A DNA stretch of 64,000 nucleotides from Amborella trichopoda (GCF_000471905.2 NW_006499897.1:2980108-3044107), one strand, 5' to 3'. Shown: positions 23,853-35,879, counted from the first letter of the stretch. Translations and numbers: made by a program. Notes: a model not told the origin generated them from the letters alone.

Positions 23853-25364
23853 AGTGAGTGTCTCATGGAGCAAAACAAAGTTAATCACAAGCTGAGGATC
23901 CTCTGATGCTGCTTTAGGTTGTTGTGATTAGTCTACTTGATGAGCTGGTTTGCAAAATTGGATGAGTATGTGAATATATCTCAATAGGTTTAAGGCTCTA
24001 TCACGTGGGCAATGTTGAAATTGAAGCACATAAAAGTGAACTATCACTTCCTTCTCATGATTCCACATCCCTACTGATGAGCAAGTTGAAATTTTGAATG
24101 GGAAACCACTTAATTATAAGTTGAAGGGACTTATCTCTAATTTTGTATCCCCGTCAGAGGTGCCCCTCGTTCAAGCACATGTACAGAGATTGGGCTCGAG
24201 GCTCGATACTTTTTTGTGAGCTCGGCTCATATGGGTCATCCAACGGTTATTTGACCACATGTGGGTCATCCAACAGTCATCTAGCCGTTAAAAAAAATGA
24301 AGCTTGTAATAGCAGTCTTTAAAATTAAAAGGTATACAAGTAACATATAATTGTTAGTGGTGCATGTAACTAACACTACAATAAATGTGCAGCTTTCATG
24401 TGGCTATATAAAATGGGGTCTTTTTCCCATATGTCTTTTACAGAATTTTACATATCTCTCGATACACCTTTTTCTGTGGTTTTCCAAGGAACATAGCATA
24501 GCTCTTCTCTCTCTCTCTCTTTTTACTCGTTTTTCTCTCTTTCTCTCTTTAAAACATAATAAGACTCTGATATCTAGTGTGTCGGTTCCAAACTCGAGTG
24601 TATAGAGGTTTGGAACATCGAAACATATATCTTTGTTTTCCTAAATCCCAAAGACGAGTTGTCATTCTAATGCACATCTATTACAATATTAAAAGGGGGT
24701 CAAATATTGTCTAAAAATAACACTCTTGGAAACAAGAAAGATTGAAACATCAAATTTGTAAAATTGTACTATTTTTTGCCCCAATTTCACCCGAACTAAT
24801 TTCCAAAACAGATTTGTTTGGAACTTCAAAGTCAATGGAGGTGGAGAGCATAATTAGTGCTACACTACCCATACAATTGGATTGTGGAAATGTCAAGTGA
24901 CAGCCCAAGAGTAGGCAAGGCATCAATTTTCCTGATTATTTCAAAAGATTTGATATAAGAATATGCCTTGGGTTGAAAATGAGCTATTGTAAAAACCGTA
25001 CCAACCCTTAAGTCAAGGAGGGCCTTTATCGCCATGTTTTGTCCTTTATTCACCGCCTATGTTGACAATGGGGGCGTTCACTTCCATGCCTTTCCAATAT
25101 TCCTTGTTGGAAACCACTACTATATTCGTATATTATACTCCTGCAGGATCATATTGTTCATTTGCTCCTTTTGGGTGAAATGCTAATTGACAATATTTTT
25201 TGGATCTTGAAATTTTGGTATCCACTTAGCAATCATGAGATAGTTATTTTCTAGGGAAAATTTAAAAAATTTTAGACCCTTTAATACTGAGATCTGGTAG
25301 GGAAAAATTGGATAGTTTGCTTTCAATGTTTGGATTTTTCTTTTTTTTTTGGTGTGGTTTCTCC

Positions 25365-25679
25365 AAGGTTGCGCACCTTCAATTATGTAAAACTTTATTT
25401 TTATATCTAATTATAAAATTTGAAATTTTAAAAGTGGTTAAAATCAAGTAGATATATAAATATATGACAATCTTGAAAATGGACGGTCTAGATAATATGT
25501 AGCAAGATGCACACTATTTTTGGGACTCAAATTTTTTTTTTTTTTTCATATTCATACATCTCGATGTTGAGATGATCAATTGAACGGTTTTTCAATATTA
25601 AAACAACTTTTTCCGATGGATTTTTGAGGTGCATCTTTATTTCTATATTTTAAGGTTGCAATCTTATATCAACTTTTTC
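25365..25679. mobile_element. MITE family A, copy 7 (left end eroded)
   Basis: Shares ATTATAAAATTTGAAATTTT, ATCAAGTAGATATATAAATA and the right end GAGGTGCATCTTTATTTCTA then AAGGTTGCAATCTTATATC...ACTTTTTC with copy 8. It lacks a clear left terminus. Confidence 0.7.
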
Positions 25680-25733
25680 ATTTCTTTTTTTTGAGGCTGT
25701 GATATAGAGTGCTTTTAGAATTTTTTTTTTTTT

Positions 25734-26129
25734 GGTAGGGTTTATGTAAGGTTGGAACCTTAAACAATCCAATTAAGGTGCACCTCCAACTTTTATCATA
25801 ACATGTAATTTTGGTGTAAAAAATTCTTAGGGTTTTTCGAAAATATATTTTCATACCTAATAATAAATTTTAAACTCCAAAAATGGTTAAAATCAAGTAG
25901 ATCTATAAACATATGAAAATATAAAAAATGGATGGTCTAGATAATGTTTTACAAGGTACACAATTTCAAGGACTTAAAATATATATATATTTTTAATATT
26001 TATATATCTTGATGTCGAGATGATCAATTAGAGGGTTTTCCAATATTAAAATAACATTTCCCAATAGATTTTTGAGGTGCATCTTTAAATTCAGCATTTT
26101 AAAGTTGCAACCTTATAAAAACTTTTTCC
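25734..26129. mobile_element. MITE family A, copy 8
   Basis: Left GTTTATGTAAGGTTGGAACC then TTAAACAATCC; right AAAGTTGCAACCTTATAAAA then ACTTTTTCC, an inverted match. It is about 396 bp and belongs to the same subfamily as copies 7 and 9. It lies about 55 bp from copy 7. Confidence 0.75.
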
Positions 26130-26696
26130 TTCTTTTTTTTTTTTTCCCCTCCAACTCGGGTTCTAGAATGAAGGAAATATATCAGCCAACTTTTGCCTAT
26201 ACTGAAATTCACTCGATGGAGTATGCGGGTATTAAACTTGCTCGGGAGCACGAAATCTTTTGACATATTGGACCAATCGATTATCATTGACTCTCTGACC
26301 AAGCTCTTTGGCCGTGAAATGAATGATAATGTTTTTCTTAATACTTCGAACATTTTACAGCTGACACAATAAGTCCATGTGGCACATTGCTTCTCTTACA
26401 TTATTTTCCTTTGCCTTTATGCCTCAATCATTTGTGACTATTAACCTCCCAACAAATGATGGAATTTGACTGCAAGACAACATTATTGGAATGACTGATT
26501 AAAGAAGCTGAGCCCCAAGATCTTCCTTGACTATAGGAAGCAATGGGTCCCCACCCCTTTGAAAATTGGGTAACTTTAGTACAACAAATTATTTACATCT
26601 GTTTGCTTGACTCTAAATGTAAAAGGATGATGTGAGGTTTACGAGTTTGGATTCAGTGAGCATATTGCCTAAGGGACAAACCGTATATTTTATATT
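26130..26696. other. Intergenic, no gene seen
   Basis: Short ORFs here have no recognisable domain. Confidence 0.5.
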
Positions 26697-26938
26697 AGGA
26701 AAAGTTATATAATGGTCTATTTATCTTTGATGCAAGGTGGTTTAAAAATTAATCTTCACTGTTGGACGTGAAATTAGATGGCTGCATTTATTCCATTAGC
26801 CAAGTTCAAACTTCAAAAGAATTTTCTTCAAAATTTGTGATACACATGAGCCATCGGATTTTACATTGGATGGTTGTAAGTAATTGTAACTTCCTTACAT
26901 CAAAGGTAAATGGTCTCATTGCCTTTATATTTCATTCC
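26697..26938. mobile_element. MITE family C, copy 3
   Basis: The left arm has ATAATGGTCTATTTATCTTT. The inverted right arm has CATCAAAGGTAAATGGTCTC then ATTGCC. The interior GTTGGACGTGAAATTAGATG matches copy 4. Its flanks do not give an exact duplication. Confidence 0.65.
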
Positions 26939-27140
26939 ATATTTTGTGGTAAAAAAACTTAGGGTAGGGTTTAGGTGGGTCCGAGGATGTACGTAGTGGA
27001 GTGAGTCCTCATACACAATAATTGCATCTAGAAGAAAATTCCTCTTTGATATGGATTTTGGAATAAAAAGTTTGCACATATGTCACCTTCACCACCAACC
27101 ATCAGGACCATTATTAATTTGAAAAGAGATACAAAAGTTT

Positions 27141-28900
27141 ATATCATCATTATTAAGATGATCCTTTTTTCAACTATTTGGTGTTAATTACATAAATCCG
27201 GGTTTGTCACTCTACTCTATCACGGGTCATACCCCTCAGTGAGGCCATAAATCTACATATTTTTTTCTCACTACATCCAATCATTTCTTTTTGGGCCTTT
27301 TGGAATGCCCTTTAGTGAGGTCATAAATCCCCATATTTTTTTTTCACTACATCCAATCATGTCTTTTTGGGCCTTTTGGAATGCCCTTTCTTAGCCTTCT
27401 ATTTGAAACAACAAGCACTTCCTAACATGTGTTATAGTCGATCTACACTGCACATGTCTAGCCCACCTAAGTCTATTTTCTATCATCTTATCGCCTATTG
27501 GAGTCACACTTAAATTCTCCTAAATATATTCATTTCAAATTCTATCTTTTCTTATCTTACCACTCATATATCTTGACATCATCATCTCAGTTACACTCAT
27601 CCTATGGGGAAGTTATTTCTTGACCTCCCAATATTTTCCCTCATAAAGTAAAGTCTGTCTCATAGTTGTCCTATAAAACTTCCAGTTTAACTTCATTGGT
27701 CAGTGGTGATCACATAAAACTCCAGTTGCACATCCTTACTTCGCTTACCAACTTTAATTCTATGTGTAATATTTTCCTCAATCTCTTCCTTTTTCTATAT
27801 TATAGAACCAAGATATCAAAAGTGCACTCGTTTTGGTATCTATTGGCAGTCAGTTAACTACTTTCTTGTTTCTACTCCTATTATTACTAATCTTGCATTT
27901 CATATACTCTATCTTAGTTAGGCTAATTTTAAAATATTTAAATTTTAGAGCATCCCTCCAAAGTTTTAACTTTGTGTTGGCGTCCTTTATGTCTTATCGA
28001 TCAAAATTATGTCATCTGCGAAACATATACCAATGGTATCTAATCTTGTAGGTCCCTAGTTAAGTTGTCTATAACTAAGACAAAGATATATGGGATCAAT
28101 ACTAACCCTTGATGTAGACCCTATGGTCACTAAAAACCCACTTGTCCCTCCACTAGTTGTTTGCATATTTGTTACCGCTCCCTCACACTGATCTCTCACC
28201 AAATCGATGTAGTATCTAGAGACTCCTTTCTTTTCCAATATCCACCAAATTAAATTTTGAGGTACTCTATCACGAGCTTTATATAGATCAATAAAGACCA
28301 TGTGGAAGTCTCTTTCCTTCGCCTTAAACTTCTCATTTAGTTGTTTAAGTAGAAAAATAGCCTCAATTATTGATCTCCTTGGCATAGAACTAAATTAGTT
28401 TTTTGATACGCTCGTTTCATGCCTTAGTTATTCGTCAATCACTCTCTCCCACAACTTCATAATGTGGCTCATAGGTCTAATCCCTTGATAGTTCGCACAA
28501 TTTTGTATGTCGTCTTTGTCCTTGTAAATAGGTACTACAATATTTTTCTTTCTTTCATGTGGTTATTTCTTTGTTCTCTACACCTTGTTAAATAGTTTGG
28601 TCAGCCAGTTAATTCCGATCTCCTCCATGCACTTCCAAACCTCTATCGAGATATCTTCTTATCTTAAAGCCTTTTATATCTTCATCATCTTCAAAGCTTC
28701 TTTCACTTGCGATACCTAATCCAACGAATGTATCCATGACCTCTGCCGTCATTTATGCCTATGGTTCTTTCTCCTATTGTGTTCTTATTGTATTCATCAT
28801 TTTATACTTTTTTTAAAATAAACACCCCGCCTTTTGTTAACGTCTTCATTCTTCATCAAGATTTTTGCATTTCTATCAATATGGTCCTTTAAATTCTTCA
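27141..28900 (-). mobile_element. RTE-type LINE, 5'-truncated and broken
   Basis: The minus strand encodes a plant RTE reverse transcriptase. Downward from 28900 come a pre-RT part, motifs like DIQNCANYQGI and MSHIMKLWERVI (around 28.45-28.52 kb), then the 110-codon open piece 28056-28385 with EAIFLLKQLNEKF, HMVFIDLYKARDRVP and WWILEKKGVSRYYIDLVRDQ. After that come a YADD-type box region, KLWRDALKFKYFKISLTK, and the C-terminal ENRLRWARHVQ. The 3' end carries the typical RTE tail (GGATTTATGTAATTAACACC then AAATAGTTG) and a short ATG/ATT-rich tail near 27141. Stops and frameshifts interrupt it in several places. The N-terminal endonuclease is missing. Confidence 0.85.
27238..27389. repeat. Tandem duplication, period 76 bp, within the LINE
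   Basis: Two copies containing CACTACATCCAATCATTTCT and TTTTTGGGCCTTTTGGAATG, starting at 27238 and 27314. The duplicate lies in the C-terminal coding region of the RTE element. Confidence 0.9.
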
Positions 28901-29225
28901 AAGATCGTAAGATGTATAGCTCTAAAGATGTGCACTATTTTTAGAGCTACAATGATTTGAGACGTGTATCACAGCATGAGTTGGCAACTCATCGGATACT
29001 TATCCATAAATTACTGTTGAAATGTCATGCAGTAATGTAAGTGGGCCTTGTACTCCATTCATATCTTTTTGTCATTTACTGAAATGTGAGGGTACTTTTA
29101 CAGTTAACTTTTATAGATATATTACACTCCTGGTTCCTATGTCTGAATGTGTGGGAAAGATAAAATTTTGTGAGGTTGAAGAGAGAAGAGGGAGAGGGAG
29201 AGGGAGAGGAAGGGCAAGTGAGACA

Positions 29226-31179
29226 ATGAATACTTTCTTTATTTCTGCATGTTCTCCTCCAATCCCAAATCCTCCTCTCTCCAAGGTAATGAATATTGTT
29301 CTTGCTCCACTATGGTACTAAAGTCGGTAACTCTATTGTCAAAAAAAAAAAAAAAAGCTCTTTCTTTCTCTCTCATGTAGTTGTTGTATTTCATTGCATA
29401 GGAAAGAAAAGTCACTACATTGGTGCCTCCTCAAGCCAATAGGTCCACATTCCTAACCAGCTTGGCAGCTCCCCTGCTCGCTGCTTTTCTCGCTTTATCT
29501 CCCCTCCACTGCACACCAGGTATTTGTGAAAATCTTCACTATTTCTCTTTTACTTTTGGGATATTCTCATATCCCCTTATTTGGTCTTTGATAATTGAGA
29601 AATCTTTGAAAGTATCTTGCATTATTGGCGTGAGTTTGCCAGTATTGAGTGAAGTCATGGCCATTTTTCACATGTTCGAATCTTAGACTTTACTTCAGTC
29701 AAAGTTCACCAATCAAACAACATACAAGATAAGCCTATTGAAGTACTGTATTATAGGGCTTGAGTGGGACATTTGATGAGTCACATGGTCGGCTAGTATT
29801 AAATTATTGTACTGATGGAATTGTCTGGAGATACCAATAGCTTACTTTGAATAAAAATTGTCAAGACATAAATGATAAATTTATGTTTATTTGTACCATT
29901 GAGAGAGAGTGTGTGTTTTTTGGTCCACATGTTTTGCCTAGAACCAAATTAAGCTGTGGGAAGAAAGAGTTGCATTGTTTCATAATTTTCTTGAGAGAGA
30001 GTGAGTTTTGGTCCATATTGCTTGCTAGAACCAAATTAAGTTTCAGGGGAACAAAGAATTACATTGTTCACTAATTTTTTCCCTGTGTATCAAGGCTTAT
30101 GCTTCAACACTCGTAAAATATGAACAAGATCATACAGACTTACAAAGAGCTAACTCGATTCTTAAAACTTACTAATCAAAGAGAAAAAGAATGAAGAAAC
30201 ATCCAATCCTCAATAATGGAACCTATAAGAAAACCTTTACCCGGAAATCATGTGAATTCAAGTTTAATTATCAGGAAAGAACAAATATTTGAGAAATATT
30301 CAGATAATCAAAATAACCTTGAGAAACATATTAACCTAATTCAACCCCATTATGTATGATTTAGTTAAAAATACAAGAATATCAGAGAACCCATGAGTTC
30401 ATAAGCACTAGTAATCTCTTTCAGTGTATTTTGCTTCACACAAGAGCATGCCAAAATTTAAGGCTCTATTTCCTCTCTCCTCCCCCATGTCTAGTGTCAT
30501 GGGTACAGGTTGGCGAGGTTCACAAGGGGGCGGCTTTGTTTCAGAAAGCTTGCATTGGATGCCACGATGGAGGTGGAAACTTTTTGCAGCCCGTATCGTC
30601 ATACACACCCCAATGCAATTTTATTTTATTTCTTGAATTATCCATGCTTCTTTATTGCTGTTCATCCCTTATGTGGCTTTTTCAGGGTGCAACACTCTTC
30701 ACAAAGGATCTTCAAAGGTAGAATAATATACCTCACTTCCTGCAAGAGAGAGAGAGAGAGAGCAGTGGGAAAATCAAATCAATTTTCTTAAAAAGTAACT
30801 AACTGTAGAAAATATGCCGTGATGATTCAATGCCCGTGTTGTGTAGGAATGGCGTTGCAACTGAGGACGACATATACAACCTGACATATTATGGGAAAGG
30901 AAGAATGCCAGCAAGTTCCACTCCCCCACCTCCAATTTCACATGATCGCATTTGTCAGCATGACTGCTAGAACGTTTAAATTTCATGATTAGTGGGTTTT
31001 CTTGGTTCTTTTTTTATTTCTTTCCTTCTCTGAATGTGCAGGGGTTTGGAGAGAAGTGTGCTCCAAGGGGTCAATGCACATTTGGTGATAGGCTCCATGA
31101 TGACGAGATCAAGCTGCTGGCTGAGTTCGTCAAGTCACAGGCTGACCGAGATTGGACAAACATTGATCCAACGGATTGA
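29226..31179 (+). CDS. Plastid cytochrome c6A, six exons
   Basis: Exons 29226-29285, 29402-29519, 30495-30592, 30686-30717, 30847-30910 and 31042-31179 give 169 residues, with all reading phases agreeing. Residues 1-60 look like a bipartite plastid and thylakoid-lumen transit peptide, with a hydrophobic stretch LAAPLLAAFLALSPLHC. The heme site CIGCH is at 79-83 and the axial Met is M123 in GKGRMP. The loop CAPRGQC (130-136) holds the two cysteines that set c6A apart from algal and cyanobacterial c6. The lumenal c6A has low redox potential; its role is unsettled, and dithiol oxidation in the lumen has been proposed. All introns are GT-AG except the last (30911-31041), which starts GCAAGT. An in-frame Met at 29139 exists, but the GRGRGR stretch after it looks like leader sequence. 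The Arabidopsis homologue is At5g45040. Confidence 0.93.
29899..30085. repeat. Tandem duplication in intron 2 of the c6A gene
   Basis: Two diverged copies, period about 92 bp. Each has GAGAGAGAGTG, TTTTGGTCCA, TAGAACCAAATTAAG and an ACATTGTT/GCATTGTT segment. Confidence 0.75.
30911..31041 (+). other. GC-AG intron (intron 5 of the c6A gene)
   Basis: The exon ends AGAATGCCA and the intron starts GCAAGTTCC. It ends TGAATGTGCAG before GGGTTTGGA. Apart from the GC, the donor fits the consensus well (GCAAGT), as is usual for GC-AG introns. The reading frame across the junction restores RMPGFGEKC, which is the conserved c6A order. Confidence 0.85.
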
Positions 31180-31840
31180 TCCCTGCAAAACCAATTTACC
31201 GCTCTAAATCGAGTTGTTCAAAGAAAAGAACAATGCACATACATAACCATATGCATGTGTATGTGCATCTATATGCATGATGCATGTATTTAATCATACA
31301 TTGACATTATGGATAATGGTTCAATCCCATGGATACATGTGTTTTCTCAAATGCCCATATGAGTGCTTACACATGCGAGTATGTTCGGGCTTTAGTACTC
31401 AAGAGAGTTTGAATATTGTCTTTCTTTTAAATATTACATGTGCTGCTATCATGGCACAAACACATGTATGTGTCGATAATGTTTTTCTACTTTTCATGTC
31501 AATTTAGAGTTATCCATATGGAAATCGGCAAAATTTTATCACGTAGAACGGTTTGCTAAATAGTCCATGTCTTTATAAATGGGCAGAAACCTTTTTAATT
31601 ATGCAGTTCAATTGAGAGAGAAATAGAAAGATATCCAATTGACATCATGTTTCATACAAGAGCTCATCATATGCATGTGAGTCATACCAATACAAATATC
31701 ATCAAGATATTACATGTATTATAATGAAAAAATGTATGTACATTTTCATACACAACTCATGTACATGAACCATGACAAGTACATATAGCATAAGATGGAA
31801 TGATGGGCACATAAAATGGAATGATGGGTTATAAAAATAA
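31180..31840. other. 3' flank of the c6A gene, no further gene seen
   Basis: Rich in ATGCAT / CATATG repeats. No supported ORF. Confidence 0.5.
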
Positions 31841-32074
31841 CGAAAAGTATCGAATGAGACCATTTACTTTTGCTACAAGGTGATCACAATTAATCTTTAC
31901 CATTGGATGTAAAATTTGGTGCTCACATTTATTCATAATGATCAAGCTCAAAGTTCAAAAGAAATTTTTTTGAATTTTGTGAGACACCCAAGCTATTAGA
32001 TCTTACATTGGAAGGTTATAAGTAATTGTGACTTCCTTGTACCAAAAGTAAATGGTTTCATTGTATATAATCCC
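31841..32074. mobile_element. MITE family C, copy 4
   Basis: The left arm GAATGAGACCATTTACTTTT then GCTACAAGGTGATCACAAT mirrors the right arm, read inverted as GGGATTATATACAATGAAAC then CATTTACTTTTGGTACAAGG. It is about 234 bp and lies between the two convergent host genes. No exact target duplication. Confidence 0.75.
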
Positions 32075-32268
32075 TAGCCATGCTCATATATCTAGAGGGA
32101 AAATGCATGTGTTATACACGTTCATCGATAAGTGTGTGCATGTCTCAAGAGAGTGTGCTTTTTTCCTGGTAAGAGAGATTTAGTGTCACATGCGTGTGAC
32201 ATTGTGTATAGCGCATGTGACTTAAGTGAGAAGAACATGGTGTGCTTGCAGTTCTGTGCATGCATGCA

Positions 32269-32272
<4 letters not shown>

Positions 32273-32299
<27 letters not shown>
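32273..32299. repeat. (GA)n microsatellite
   Basis: About 27 bp of pure GA repeat, 40 bp beyond the stop codon of the minus-strand oxygenase-like gene and so probably in its 3' UTR. Further GA tracts lie at 32738-32752, 32788-32799 and 32876-32890, inside that gene's intron. Confidence 0.95.
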
Positions 32300-32339
32300 T
32301 TACAGGCAGTCAAATAGGCCAATTGAGTCCAATGTTGCC

Positions 32340-34006
32340 CTACTCCATCCCCTCTTGGGCAGCTGTCCATCCAGGCTCATAGGCCTCCAGGAAAGCAAGC
32401 TTCGACTTGTTGGGGAGGTCATGAGGGTGGACAAAGGGCACTCCTGGGGGCCACCCAATCTCCATGCGCACGCTCCCGCAAGGGCTTTCCAAGGCCCGAA
32501 CATGATCCTCACACTCCTTGAGGCTGCAAAATCTGAGCTTGATGCCCTTCTTGTCTGCAATCTCTTGAACGCGGTCCTTGAGGACCCTCTGAGCCTCAAG
32601 CCGGAGCCTCTTGGAAGGGGCCAGAGGCTTGGACCGGGCCACGCCCTTCCTTCTCTTCAGCACCACCTTCAATGAACCTGTGACACGATCAGCCATACCT
32701 GCCAATTCAATATAGGACATAAATATGACGCATCTAGAGAGAGAGAGAGAGAGGTACAAGCAATCAAAGCCATATAATCCATCTGATAGAGAGAGAGAGC
32801 AATTCCAGTTCCATCCAAACCATGGGGCCCATCTAAATCTGATGTGTTTTATGTTTGTGTGTTTCCGCATGTGTGTGTGAGAGAGAGAGGTCATCATAGT
32901 TGCCAATTCAATCCAAACTACCTATCCCCCAAGAAAAAACTCTGGCATGCTGACCTACCCTCTCGGGGTGCCGGAAAGCTATAGCTAGCATACCCATGCC
33001 TCCCCACAAGCTGTTCTGGTGGTTGAGCCCTCTGCATAAACTCTTCCACTGTTATTGGTAACTGAAACTGAGCCCCAACACCATGCCCAGCCCTAGTCAT
33101 AGCTGAGCAATGAAGGATAGCCACTGATTGAGGCATAAGCTTAAAAACCAAAGAGCACCGACCATATAATCCCCCTTGCATATCCCCCAACTCTGTTCTG
33201 AGCAAAGCCGGGCTGATATAGCCAGCTGTTGCTTGATAAAGCGCAAGTCCAGGGTACACAACCGCATCCTCAGGCCCCAAATCGCCATCAACTAATAGCC
33301 ATTGCCCATGAGCATCTCTTATCCTAAGCCCTGCTCTCTCTGACTTCACTATAGTAATCAGGCTCTTGTCTATCTGAGGCTCATGGTCAGAGAACATAAC
33401 AAACTTGCTATCCTCTTGCCCCACTAGTGTATGGTGCGCGCCCTGAAAGGAGGGCCGTGCATGGCAACAAACCGAAAGAACAGAAGCAGATATTTCGCCA
33501 CCTCTCAATGGAACATTATCCAATATGTCGGAGAAAGAGAAACTGCGCAAGTCCAAGGAGAAGGTCACTGCATCCAAGAGATCACGAGCAGCCTTGCCCA
33601 TGATCGAGAAAATGTCAGGTAGACCAGCTGGTGGGAACTCCATAGGGCTCGTGGGCTCAGTGGGTGTGAGCCCGGGTCTATAATCATAGGTTTCGAGCCA
33701 CAGTTGAGGATCTGTGTAATAGCCTGAAGTCTTGCACCAGCCCCGGGGGTCATTGGAGCGGCGTATATCAGGGGATGTGTACGTTCGTTGGTGGAAGTAG
33801 AGGCGTGCAGATTCTAGGGCAGATCTCAAGAGGGCTTCCTCGCCTGGGGGTAGTTGGATTATAGCAGCTGAGTACTGGGCTAAGGATTGTGAAAGGGTTG
33901 AGACTGATATTTTGTATGAGTCAGAAGGGAGCCCATCGGATGCTATGAGATCGCTGAGCCTTATGCGTCCAAGAGTTGGTAGACCAGTTCCTGCCATGGC
34001 ACCCAT
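32340..34006 (-). CDS. 2-oxoglutarate/Fe(II) oxygenase-like protein, two exons
   Basis: Exon 1 is 34006-32959 and exon 2 is 32698-32340, with a phase-1 GT-AG intron. The product has 468 residues. Exon 1 carries the jelly-roll fold of the superfamily: the N-terminal IQLP region, ASVLSVCCHARPSFQG (174-189), DKSLITIVKSERAGLRIRD (213-231), YPGLALYQATAGYISPALLR (251-270), and YGRCSLVFKLMP (281-292) with the RxS pair thought to bind 2-oxoglutarate. The aligned HxD site reads QID (211-213), and the distal His position appears to be L269, so iron binding is doubtful. Exon 2 adds a basic segment (LKRRKGVARSKPLAPSKRLR) that could target the nucleus, and a motif GWPPGVPFVHPHDLPNK that looks conserved. 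I recall a similar uncharacterised family in other plants, but cannot confirm it. The substrate is unknown. A possible 5' UTR acceptor lies near 34063. An earlier stop at 32918 would end exon 1 if the intron were kept. Confidence 0.85.
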
Positions 34007-35790
34007 TCAAGTTGGCCTAGCTCAGAAATGGGCCGATGCCAAGAATATTTTTGAGAATTCTATCTGCAAATATTCAACAAAAAAGATTGCTTTATATTTG
34101 TAAGAAACAAAATGACTTTCACAAGAAGTATGGTCGGGATAAAAAACACAAGTACAAGCTTTTGCTTTGGAATTTGGCTAAAGGCAGCCGATCATAACGT
34201 GCAACGGATGATGAAAAACAGATGACATGAAGGAAAAATATAGAAGTATGCTATGATCCCATACCATGTTATAATCCATTCTTGTCATCACAGCCAAATG
34301 AAATAATGGACAAGATATGAACCCAATGGTGGATCCCACTCCCTCTCACCACCGTCCATCATTTGAATGGATGACAATGACTGGTTGTGGTAGATACTGC
34401 AATGGCTAGAAGACATGGGTAGAAATGCCAATTAAACTCATTCTTACATATGATTTTGAACTGTCCAACATGGATATGGCACCCACATTGAAGTATCCAT
34501 GCATCATAGAATAGTATGCTTTTCCAAAATTTTCATCTTCCATGTCCCAAATACCAAACCCTACACTGTTAAGTCCCTATGTAGGACAATAGGCTAAAAT
34601 AGTTCTCCAGAAGTCCCAAAGTGCGGATCCAGAAAACATATATGTGGACAAAATAAAGTATCATAACAAAGACTGGCAACTGCATACCTCGGTTGGACTT
34701 AATTATTCAATGATTTGTAAAAGAATCCATAAGCATATAATAGAACCCCAAAAAGAAAAAATCCTAATATTCAAGATCTTGAGAAACTAATAAGAAAATA
34801 ACCCTAGAGAATATATAATTAAGTTACAATTGATATTTTAGCATAATCATACTTCCAAGGAAACATGCAGTACCAAACATATTGCAAGTACAGAACATAT
34901 TACTTGGAATATCTCCAAAATCTCAAAAAGACAGTCCCTAGGGAAACCCAATCTGGGACCCAACAGCGCATGCTCTTGAGGGAAAAATTAAGACTGGGAC
35001 AAGCCTAAGGAACATAAGATCACAAAGACCTAGGACAGCTTGCAACATTAATCCAAACCACAAACCAACATGTTCAACAATCACTAAGAACCAAGCTAGT
35101 GAAGTAATCATTGTTCATTGCCATAGAACAACACACAATTCCATACTTGTAAGGATGGCTAGTATTATGACATATGCTCATACATGAGCAATTGTATGTG
35201 TTTCATTAAACCTAATCAGATGCATATGATATGTAAAATACAGCCATTTATCAATTCAACACATGGATATTCCATAAGAAGCACATTATTAGCATCCCAA
35301 TGATGTATGGATGAAACCAAGCATACGTACCAAATTGCTTTATTATGAAAATTAAATCAATTACAACCAATATATGCAGAAAGTTTCTTTCAGAAGCCGC
35401 AATCACGCCTTAGGATGTGCCATTCTCGGGGTACAGCCAAAGTCACCCAAGAAAGGAATCTCATGAGAAAAGCATGAAGTTTGACGTTAATTTACTTGTC
35501 TTCCTGCACAGAGAAAATTTGGTATCAATCCACATAACACAAGAACTTATCTTAACCATAACCATTTTCAACTGCTCCTTTGACGAACACTCTCCATCAA
35601 GTGCCCTAATTGGCACACAAGCATTCAACCAAAATCATGAGCAGAATTGCCCAGCTCAATCACAAGGGGCAGGTGCATTTTGCTAACCCATCACTTCTAC
35701 ATGGAAGATCATACGAAACAAAATTTGAACATTTAGCATCATACCAATCAAGTTTGAAAACCCAATTATCAGTTTGCAGAAGCACATTCA
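34007..35790. other. 5' flank of the oxygenase-like gene, no gene seen
   Basis: On the minus strand, TTTTTGTTGAATATTTGCAG near 34063-34082 looks like a splice acceptor, so a 5' UTR intron is possible. No coding region or intact repeat is recognised in the remaining 1.7 kb. Confidence 0.45.
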
Positions 35791-35794
35791 TGGT

Positions 35795-35819
35795 GGGAAT
35801 GTTTTTTTTTTTTTTTTGA
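35795..35819. repeat. Poly-T tract
   Basis: About 18 consecutive T. It could be the poly-A tail of a minus-strand retroposed copy, but no element body is clearly attached. Confidence 0.6.
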
Positions 35820-35879
35820 ATGTCATCATCATCCTAAGAGCCTATTTTTTAATGTGTTAACATGTATTAAAAACCATAT

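Larger units (their letters stand above)
22954..25364. other. Intergenic, no gene seen
   Basis: Apart from the 39-bp duplication and the probable MITE at 23620-23852, nothing is supported. A CT-rich microsatellite lies at 24509-24549. Confidence 0.5.

Noticed and set aside
28056-28385. Possible host gene with reverse-transcriptase similarity
   Set aside because: It is one open piece of a broken RTE LINE that continues on both sides.
32226-32675. 149-codon plus-strand ORF
   Set aside because: Antisense to exon 2 of the oxygenase-like gene.
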